Shown: positions 58,034-64,000 of the stretch, in pieces | Position numbering within the stretch: the first letter of the stretch is position 1 | Layout of the letters: each line of letters starts with the position of its first letter | Notes under the pieces: model-generated | What the model was told of the DNA's origin: nothing | Database searches by the model: none | The model's input: the letters and a program-made list of their open reading frames with translations, nothing else | Assembly: GCA_947502505.1 (NCBI GenBank) | Contig: CANNAE010000006.1 | Span: forward strand, 1 to 64,000 | DNA from: an uncultured Planococcus sp. | GTDB taxonomy: Bacteria > Bacillota > Bacilli > Bacillales_A > Planococcaceae | Direction: 5' to 3' | Length of the DNA stretch: 64,000 nucleotides | Translations under genes and position numbers: made by a program

Positions 58034-58984
58034 ATGGAACCGATCAAAATCACCATCCCGACGCCATTTGCGGTCGGAGATGTCAATTCTTATCTATTGA
58101 AAGGCGATGCATTGACGTTGATTGATGCAGGGCCGAAAACACCGGAAGCCTGGGAAGCGCTTAAGGCCGGCTTGAAAGCGGCAAATGTCGCCCCGCAAGA
58201 TATCGAGCAAGTGGTTTTGACACATCACCACCCGGATCATGCCGGATGGGTCGATGGCTTTGATTCCGCAAAACTGTACGGCCATCCATATAATGATTTA
58301 TGGCTGCGCCGGGACGAAGCTTTTTTCGATTACCATGATGCGTTTTATCAGGAGCGCTTGAAAGAAGAAGGCGTGCCGGGCGATTTGATGTACTGGATGA
58401 AAAAGATGAAACGGCCGCTCAATTTGATGGGGAACCGCCCGCTCGATATGGCGATCAACGAAGGCGATACGATTCCTGGCCACGCCGACTGGCATGTTAT
58501 GGAGACCTTGGGGCATGCCCAAAGCCATCTGTCGTTTTGGAATCCGGAAGAGCGCATGATGATCGGCGGCGACCATGTCATTGCCAAAGTGTCATCGAAC
58601 CCGCTTATCGAACCGCCGTACAATCCGGAAGAAGGGCGCCCGAAGTCTTTACTGCAGTACAATGCCTCGCTTAGCCGCCTATTAAAGATGCCGATTGACG
58701 TTATCTATAGCGGCCACGGGGAAGAAGTGCGCAATGTCCATGAACTCGTGTCCACACGCCTTGAGAAACAGCATTTGCGGGCCATGAAAGTGCTGGATAT
58801 GCTAGACCGGGCGAACGAGCAGTCGGTGTACGAATTGACACAGCAGCTGTTTCCGCATGCCTACGAAAAAGAACTCGGCCTGACGCTGTCCGAGACAATC
58901 GGCCAGGTCGATTACTTATTGGAAGACGGATTGATCGAAGAACGCATGACCGACCAAGGCATTTTTGTCTACCGCCAGGCTTAA
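58034..58984 (+). CDS. Metallo-beta-lactamase-fold hydrolase
   Basis: This 316-aa MBL-fold enzyme has the zinc motif THHHPDHAG (His64, His66, Asp68, His69), DAGPKT as the strand before it, HAQSHLSFWN and GGDHVIAK for later metal ligands, and a C-terminal winged-helix-like region (LLEDGLIEERM) as in LACTB2-type hydrolases. Substrate could be a thioester, lactone or RNA; glyoxalase II-like activity is a guess. ATG 58034 is favoured by spacing to GGGAG. Confidence 0.85.
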   Translation: MEPIKITIPTPFAVGDVNSYLLKGDALTLIDAGPKTPEAWEALKAGLKAANVAPQDIEQVVLTHHHPDHAGWVDGFDSAKLYGHPYNDLWLRRDEAFFDYHDAFYQERLKEEGVPGDLMYWMKKMKRPLNLMGNRPLDMAINEGDTIPGHADWHVMETLGHAQSHLSFWNPEERMMIGGDHVIAKVSSNPLIEPPYNPEEGRPKSLLQYNASLSRLLKMPIDVIYSGHGEEVRNVHELVSTRLEKQHLRAMKVLDMLDRANEQSVYELTQQLFPHAYEKELGLTLSETIGQVDYLLEDGLIEERMTDQGIFVYRQA

Positions 58985-59071
58985 TGCACAAAGTTGCATG
59001 CGAAAGCTTCAGCAGGTAAACTGAAAATTAAGAGTTGCAACAAGAATCTAAGCGTAAAGGATTGGGGTAAA

Positions 59072-59665
59072 GTGAAAAAAGCTAGTTTATTTCTTGCAGG
59101 ATTCCTGCTATTGGCGGGTTGTTCCGACGACGCAGCGCCGGCTGAACCTGCAGAGCCAGCAGGCACTGAAGAAGAACCGGAAATCGCAGTGGAACAAGAG
59201 GGCATGACAGAGGAAGGGTTCATCACCCAGATCGGTAACGGCCGCATCCTCATCAATAGCATCTATTTCTCGGTGCCGGAAGATGTAGAAGTCCAATTTG
59301 CAGATGGCGGTGAAACGACAGAAGCCGTTATTAGCGATTTGCGCACCGGCATGAAAGTGTCGACGGATTATTCAGGCCCGCTCGAAGAAGCCTATCCGAT
59401 GCAAGGCGAAGCGGAAAAGATCACCATCTTGCAAGACGAGGAATCTAAAAAACAGGCAGAAGCCTTGCAAGCTTTCATCAATGAAGAGCAGTTGTCCGAC
59501 CTCATTATACTGGGGCAGCCACTCGTGCGCGGCGAAGAGATCGGCTTTTTATTCAGTAAAATGGAAACCGGTGAGCTGACGGAAGTGCGCATCGATATGA
59601 ATACATTAGAATACACATTAAGCAGCGAAGAAAAAGATGAAGAAACAGAAGATACCGAGGAGTAA
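59072..59665 (+). CDS. Lipoprotein, function unknown
   Basis: This 197-aa lipoprotein starts at GTG 59072 (VKKASLFLAGFLLLAGC), with lipobox LAGC at Cys17. The upstream in-frame stretch is not signal-like. An acidic low-complexity linker (AAPAEPAEPAGTEEEPE) leads to a domain with GFITQIGNGRILINSIYFSV, a strand pattern seen in DUF3221-like small lipoproteins, and an acidic tail. No ligand known. Confidence 0.72.
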   Translation: MKKASLFLAGFLLLAGCSDDAAPAEPAEPAGTEEEPEIAVEQEGMTEEGFITQIGNGRILINSIYFSVPEDVEVQFADGGETTEAVISDLRTGMKVSTDYSGPLEEAYPMQGEAEKITILQDEESKKQAEALQAFINEEQLSDLIILGQPLVRGEEIGFLFSKMETGELTEVRIDMNTLEYTLSSEEKDEETEDTEE

Positions 59666-59692
59666 GCTGATGGGCTTCTCCTGCTGATTAAG

Positions 59693-59724
59693 AACCCGGA
59701 TGGCGATACGCCAGCCGGGTTTTT
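59693..59724 (+). terminator. Rho-independent terminator
   Basis: AACCCGG plus inner TGGCG pair with CGCCA and CCGGGTT, followed by Ts. Confidence 0.85.
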
Positions 59725-59812
59725 GCATGCACGGTTTATACGCTTTCTATAGAAGAAAGGTAATTTTTTTGCATATTTCCTAAAAAACACGAAAATTTAT
59801 GCGCAACTTTCC

Positions 59813-59865
59813 TTGCGTTATCAAAAATGCCGTGTTACTATATGTATATTCATCGCATATAACGC
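59813..59865 (+). promoter_or_regulatory. argG promoter with possible ArgR site
   Basis: TTGCGT (59813-59818), 17-nt spacer, TACTAT (59836-59841). Immediately downstream, TATGTATATTCATCGCATATAAC contains an ATTCAT half site and A+T-rich flank reminiscent of ARG boxes; that part is weak. Confidence 0.5.
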
Positions 59866-59890
59866 ATAAAAATACAGGAGGTCATATTAT

Positions 59891-61123
59891 ATGAACAAAA
59901 AAATCGTACTCGCATACTCAGGTGGACTAGATACATCGGTGGCCATTCCATGGCTTAAATCACAAGGCTATGACGTTGTCGCCGTGTGCCTCGACATCGG
60001 AGAAGGAAAAGACTTGGACTTCATCAAGAAAAAAGCATTGCAGGTCGGAGCGGTCGAAAGCTATATGATCGATGCCAGAGACGAATTTGCCGAAGACTAT
60101 GCACTTATTTCGCTTCAAGCCCATACTTTATATGAAGGCAAATACCCGCTCGTCTCCGCGCTGTCACGTCCGTTAATTTCCAAGAAGCTCGTGGAAATCG
60201 CAGTGGAAAGCGGCGCAACAGCCGTTGCCCACGGCTGTACAGGGAAAGGCAACGACCAAGTGCGTTTTGAAGTGTCCATCAAATCTTTGAACCCAGACCT
60301 AGAAGTCGTCGCGCCGGTTCGCCAGTGGGGCTGGTCGCGTGATGAAGAGATCGCGTATGCCAAAGAGCATGACGTACCGGTTCCGGTCAACTTGGATTCG
60401 CCATTTTCCATCGACATGAACCTATGGGGCCGTGCCAATGAATGCGGCATCCTTGAAGACCCTTGGGCGACGCCGCCAGCAGATGCATATGATATCACCA
60501 ATGCACTTGAGGATACGCCGGATACACCGGATATCGTGGAAATCGAATTCGTTAAAGGCGTACCGACAAAATTAAACGGCATCGACTATAAATTGACCGA
60601 CCTGATTTTCGAATTGAACCACGTCGCCGGAAAACACGGCGTCGGCAGAATCGACCATGTCGAAAACAGATTGGTCGGCATCAAATCACGTGAAATCTAT
60701 GAAGCGCCAGCAGCGATGACTTTGATCGCCGCGCATAAAGAGCTTGAAGACATTACCTTGGTAAAAGAAATGGCTCATTTCAAACCGGTCATCGAGAAGA
60801 AAATGACGGAATTGATCTACGAAGGACTTTGGTTCTCACCCCTGCGTGTCGCACTCGAAGCATTCCTGAAAGAAACACAGGAATTCGTCAACGGCACGGT
60901 CCGTGTCAAATTGTTCAAAGGCCATGCCATCACGGAAGGGCGTAAGTCACCGAACTCCCTATACAGCGAAGAACTGGCGACGTATTCAACTGATGATACG
61001 TTCAACCACGAGTCTGCGGTCGGATTCATCGAGCTATGGGGCTTGCCGACAGTCGTCAACTCGAAAATCAACAAGAAAGAAGTTGCAGTCACGGCACAAG
61101 TCAAAGAGGAGGTACAGCTATGA
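59891..61123 (+). CDS. argG: Argininosuccinate synthase
   Basis: The 410-aa enzyme joins citrulline and aspartate using ATP. It has the N-type ATP pyrophosphatase loop [10 protein letters not shown] (residues 8-17), [15 protein letters not shown], and [19 protein letters not shown]. Length is typical. CAGGAGG precedes the ATG. The stop overlaps the argH start (ATGA). Confidence 0.97.
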   Translation: MNKKIVLAYSGGLDTSVAIPWLKSQGYDVVAVCLDIGEGKDLDFIKKKALQVGAVESYMIDARDEFAEDYALISLQAHTLYEGKYPLVSALSRPLISKKLVEIAVESGATAVAHGCTGKGNDQVRFEVSIKSLNPDLEVVAPVRQWGWSRDEEIAYAKEHDVPVPVNLDSPFSIDMNLWGRANECGILEDPWATPPADAYDITNALEDTPDTPDIVEIEFVKGVPTKLNGIDYKLTDLIFELNHVAGKHGVGRIDHVENRLVGIKSREIYEAPAAMTLIAAHKELEDITLVKEMAHFKPVIEKKMTELIYEGLWFSPLRVALEAFLKETQEFVNGTVRVKLFKGHAITEGRKSPNSLYSEELATYSTDDTFNHESAVGFIELWGLPTVVNSKINKKEVAVTAQVKEEVQL

Positions 61124-62493
61124 CCAAACTGTGGGGCGGTCGTTTCCAAAAGACAGCTGAACAGTGGGTCGACGAGTTCGGGGCTTCCATTTCCTTTGAC
61201 CAGAAATTAGTGCTCGAGGATCTCCAAGGCAGCATGGCGCATGTACAAATGCTATCTGCCTGCAAGATCCTGCCGGCACAAGACGCTGAGCTGATCTTAT
61301 CGGGACTCCAGACCCTTCAGCAAAAAGCGCAGAACGGAGAACTCGAGTACAGCGTATCGAACGAAGACATCCACTTGAATTTAGAAAAACTATTGATTGA
61401 TGAGATCGGCCCTGTCGGCGGCAAATTGCATACCGGCAGAAGCCGCAACGACCAGGTTGCGACCGATATGCACCTGTACTTGAAAAATCGAGTGACGGAA
61501 ATCATCGAGTTGATCGAAGGCTTCCAGTCGGCGATCGTCGAACAGGCAGAAACGCATGTCGAGACTGTCGTTCCGGGCTATACGCATCTCCAGCGTGCGC
61601 AGCCGATTTCTTTCGGCCATCATTTGATGACCTATTTCTGGATGCTGCAGCGCGATAAAGAACGCATGCAGGAATCCTTGAAGCGCATCGATGTCTCGCC
61701 ACTCGGGGCCGGGGCGATGTCTGGGACCAGTTTCCCGATCGACCGCGAACTGTCCGCTGAGCTGCTCGGTTTCTCCGGGGTTTATCAGAACAGCCTGGAC
61801 GCCGTCAGCGATCGCGACTTTATCCTGGAATTTCTCAGCAACTCCTCGATGCTCATGATGCACTTGTCGCGTTTTGCAGAGGAGATTATCCTTTGGTCGA
61901 GCGAGGAGTTCCGTTTTATCGAACTTGACGATACCTTCTCGACAGGCTCGAGCATCATGCCGCAAAAGAAAAATCCGGATATGGCAGAGCTTGTCCGCGG
62001 CAAGACAGGCCGTGTATACGGCAATCTATTCGGCTTGTTGACGACTTTGAAAGGCTTGCCGCTTGCCTATAATAAAGATATGCAAGAAGACAAGGAAGGC
62101 ATGTTCGACACGGTCCATACCTTGATGGGCTCGTTGCCGATCTTTGAAGGCATGATCCGGACGATGAACGTCAACACCGCATCCATGGAAAAAGCGGTCA
62201 ACTCCGACTTTTCAAATGCCACGGAACTTGCGGATTACTTGGCGGCAAAAGGCATGCCGTTCCGCGAAGCGCACGATGTGACCGGCAAGCTGGTCTTCAC
62301 GTGCATCCAGCGTGGCTATTATTTGAAAGACTTGCCGCTTGAGGATCTCCAGGCAGCCAGCCCGCTCATTGAAGAGGATATTTACGAAACCTTGCTTCCG
62401 CAGACGGCCGTCAAACGCCGCAACTCACTCGGAGGCACAGGATTTGATCAAGTACATCATCAATTGGGACTAGCCAAGAAACTCATCGGGTGA
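61120..62493 (+). CDS. argH: Argininosuccinate lyase
   Basis: This 457-aa enzyme of the fumarase/aspartase superfamily cleaves argininosuccinate to arginine and fumarate. It has LWGGRFQK at the start, [38 protein letters not shown] and the signature [12 protein letters not shown] with its catalytic Ser loop. ATG 61120 follows GAGGAGG and overlaps argG by 4 nt. Confidence 0.97.
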   Translation: MTKLWGGRFQKTAEQWVDEFGASISFDQKLVLEDLQGSMAHVQMLSACKILPAQDAELILSGLQTLQQKAQNGELEYSVSNEDIHLNLEKLLIDEIGPVGGKLHTGRSRNDQVATDMHLYLKNRVTEIIELIEGFQSAIVEQAETHVETVVPGYTHLQRAQPISFGHHLMTYFWMLQRDKERMQESLKRIDVSPLGAGAMSGTSFPIDRELSAELLGFSGVYQNSLDAVSDRDFILEFLSNSSMLMMHLSRFAEEIILWSSEEFRFIELDDTFSTGSSIMPQKKNPDMAELVRGKTGRVYGNLFGLLTTLKGLPLAYNKDMQEDKEGMFDTVHTLMGSLPIFEGMIRTMNVNTASMEKAVNSDFSNATELADYLAAKGMPFREAHDVTGKLVFTCIQRGYYLKDLPLEDLQAASPLIEEDIYETLLPQTAVKRRNSLGGTGFDQVHHQLGLAKKLIG

Positions 62494-62553
62494 TCATTAG
62501 TCCAATTATATGCGCGCTTGCTTTGTTCGGTACAACAGGCAAGCTATTTGCGC

Positions 62554-62587
62554 CCGGCTCTCTTCCCCCTAAAGAGAGCCGGTTTTT
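62554..62587 (+). terminator. Rho-independent terminator
   Basis: CCGGCTCTCTT (62554-62564) and AAGAGAGCCGG (62572-62582) form a perfect stem followed by five Ts. It ends argGH. Confidence 0.92.
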
Positions 62588-62727
62588 CTATGTTTGCCCG
62601 TACCGGCTCTTTAAGGCGAATGCATGAAGCTTATGGAAATGTCCATAAAGATTTCACAGGCTATTTGGCGGTTTTTGCGCACCATCTCTGATAAGATAGA
62701 ATTCGTGAGAGAGAGGAGCGTGTTTGA

Positions 62728-63438
62728 ATGGCAACCGATATTAATTTACTATTGGCGTTCGGTGCCGGATTCTTGAGTTTCATCTCGCCTTGTACATTGC
62801 CTTTGTATCCAGCCTTTTTATCTTATATTACAGGCATGACCATGGATGAGATTAAAAATGACCGGAAAGTGATGCAGCGCCGCGGAATGTTCCATACTTT
62901 ATTTTTCCTATTGGGCTTTTCCACGATTTTCATCGCCCTGGGCTTTAGCACATCGTTCTTCTATGAGTGGTTCGTGCGTTACGATGAATTGATCCGCCAA
63001 GTGGGCGCTTTGTTCATCGTCATCTTCGGATTGATGATCGTCGGGGTCTTCACGCCGAAATTCTTGATGCAAGACCGCAAGTTTTCGTTCAAGAACCGGC
63101 CGTCCGGATTTTTGGGCACATTCGTCATCGGCCTTGCCTTTGCGGCTGGCTGGACGCCTTGCACCGGGCCGATCACAGCGGCGATCTATGCGCTTGCTGC
63201 GACCAACCCGGGATCAGGCATTTGGTATATGCTCGCTTACGTACTCGGCTTTGCGATTCCGTTTTTCGTGTTGTCGTTTTTCGTTACCCGCCTCGGCTGG
63301 TTGCGCAAGCATCATAACACCATCATGAAAGTCGGCGGATTTATCATGATTGCAGTAGGGATCTTGCTGTTCTTTGACGGCATGACGTACATCATTCGCA
63401 TTTTGAGCCCGATTTTCGGGGATTTCCAAGGATTCTAA
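62728..63438 (+). CDS. ccdA: Cytochrome c biogenesis protein CcdA
   Basis: This 236-aa membrane protein has six TM helices and the two membrane cysteines of the DsbD/CcdA core: [15 protein letters not shown] (Cys22) and [15 protein letters not shown]. It carries reducing power from cytoplasmic thioredoxin to extracytoplasmic thiols for cytochrome c maturation and, in spore formers, spore cortex assembly. Followed by a thioredoxin-like protein and a CcdC-like gene, as in Bacillus. GAGAGGAG precedes the ATG. Confidence 0.94.
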   Translation: MATDINLLLAFGAGFLSFISPCTLPLYPAFLSYITGMTMDEIKNDRKVMQRRGMFHTLFFLLGFSTIFIALGFSTSFFYEWFVRYDELIRQVGALFIVIFGLMIVGVFTPKFLMQDRKFSFKNRPSGFLGTFVIGLAFAAGWTPCTGPITAAIYALAATNPGSGIWYMLAYVLGFAIPFFVLSFFVTRLGWLRKHHNTIMKVGGFIMIAVGILLFFDGMTYIIRILSPIFGDFQGF

Positions 63439-63453
63439 AAAGTAGGTGATGAG

Positions 63454-63777
63454 ATGGAAACCATTTCTTCAATGGATCAATTCCAACAAAAAATAGCAAG
63501 CCGCGAATCGTTTCTGCTATTCGTCAAAACCGACCATTGTTCGGTTTGCGAAGGGCTGAAGCCGCAAGTGGAAGGATTGGAGCCGAATGCGTCCATTCCA
63601 TTCTATTTGGTGAACGCAGCGCGCGTTCCGGAACTTGCCGGCCAATTGACGCTGTTCACTGCGCCAGTAGTCATCTTATTCAAGCAAGGGAAAGAACAGC
63701 TGCGTTTTGCCCGTTTCGTGCGCATGGATGAGCTGGAAAGCCGACTCGGCGAATTGGAGGCAGAACTGGATGGATGA
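63454..63777 (+). CDS. Thioredoxin-like protein
   Basis: This 107-aa thioredoxin-fold protein has active-site CSVC in FVKTDHCSVCEGLKP and the cis-Pro loop TAPVVILFKQG. It lacks a signal peptide, so it is cytoplasmic and may pass electrons to or from CcdA, encoded 15 bp upstream. CxxC spacing is intact although Ser-Val replaces Gly-Pro. The 3' end overlaps the next gene by 8 nt. Confidence 0.85.
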   Translation: METISSMDQFQQKIASRESFLLFVKTDHCSVCEGLKPQVEGLEPNASIPFYLVNAARVPELAGQLTLFTAPVVILFKQGKEQLRFARFVRMDELESRLGELEAELDG

Positions 63778-64000
63778 ATTATTCAATAGCATCCCGCCGG
63801 CCGTCTTTCTCGCCGTGACGACCATTGGCGCGCTCGTCATGGGGACGCTCGCGATCGTGGTCCGGTCGAAATCGGCCAAAAAACCGGCTTCGGTCAAAAA
63901 GATCATCTTGCCGCCATTGTTCATGTCCACCGGCGCTTTGATGTTCATTTTTCCGTTTTTTCGGGTAGCGCCGCTGCAAATTGCTGAAGCGCTGCTAGTG
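63770..64000 (+). CDS. ccdC: CcdC-like membrane protein, 5' part
   Basis: The first 77 codons are present and the gene runs out of the window. The N-terminus MDELFNSIPPAVFLAVTTIG is hydrophobic, followed by a basic loop (VRSKSAKKPASVKK) and a second TM region. This fits CcdC/YneJ, which follows ccdA in Bacillus. GGAGG lies 9 nt before the ATG inside the preceding gene. Confidence 0.7.
   Translation, partial: MDELFNSIPPAVFLAVTTIGALVMGTLAIVVRSKSAKKPASVKKIILPPLFMSTGALMFIFPFFRVAPLQIAEALLV

Noticed and set aside
61390..61965. 191-aa minus-strand ORF over argH
   Set aside because: His/Arg-rich shadow of argininosuccinate lyase.

Overview
The window looks like a chromosomal segment of a low-to-moderate G+C Gram-positive rod of the Bacillales, most likely Planococcaceae (Planococcus/Planomicrobium-like). 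This is inferred from the Bacillus-type gene set (tenI-thiO-thiS-thiG-thiF, ccdA, namA, DUF948, DUF2294), strong AGGAGG ribosome sites, T-box and TPP riboswitch leaders, sigma-A, sigma-B and ECF-type promoters, a Bacillus-type LexA box, many lipobox lipoproteins and a class D sortase. No rRNA, tRNA, CRISPR, phage or intact insertion sequence was seen.

Layout. 0.3-10 kb: small lipoproteins and membrane proteins, an ECF sigma factor with its membrane partner, an alpha/beta hydrolase, two tiny zinc-ribbon proteins set among three copies of a related hairpin, a medium-chain dehydrogenase, and an LPDTA-anchored surface protein with a class D sortase. 10.6-17.8 kb: a GNAT fusion, then a TPP-riboswitch-led thiazole operon (tenI-thiO-thiS-thiG-thiF), an SDR and an NtaA-type flavin monooxygenase. 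18-26 kb: small membrane proteins, Nudix, lipoproteins, an SDR/acyl-CoA synthetase pair, a LacI regulator facing a 50-aa membrane protein across a perfect operator palindrome, and a GNAT enzyme. 26-31 kb: nitroreductase, a MarR/monooxygenase pair, then a second TPP riboswitch controlling thiY, a thiamine-binding protein, thiX and thiZ. 31-38 kb: cardiolipin synthase and a gluconate locus (RpiR-type regulator, gnd, gntP, gntK) with two identical 11-bp sites flanking the promoter -10. 38-44 kb: single metabolic enzymes and a dihydroorotate-dehydrogenase-like/membrane fusion. 44-51 kb: a DUF948 protein with a near-consensus sigma-B promoter, tandem DUF2294 (MpsC-like) proteins, a flavoprotein and CDP-alcohol transferase pair, and a MerA-like/DUF1499 fusion overlapping a TVP38 protein. 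51-55 kb: a YnjB-type four-gene ABC importer. 55.3-55.7 kb: a compact candidate type I toxin-antitoxin locus under a LexA box. 55.7-64 kb: namA, proline T-box plus proC, an MBL hydrolase, a lipoprotein, argG-argH, and ccdA, a thioredoxin-like protein and a partial ccdC.

How it fits together. The two TPP riboswitches tie thiazole synthesis to uptake of a pyrimidine precursor. The gluconate genes form a self-contained uptake, phosphorylation and oxidation route. The CcdA group serves thiol redox and cytochrome c maturation. By eye, the first 26 kb is more A+T-rich and rich in short orphan genes, remnants and terminators, while 26-64 kb is more G+C-rich with packed, overlapping operons. The most interesting candidate is the 55.3-55.7 kb locus: a 35-aa hydrophobic holin-like toxin gene with a LexA box at its promoter, a sequestered ribosome site, 5'-3' complementarity in its mRNA, and an opposing promoter and terminator that would make an antisense RNA over its 3' end.
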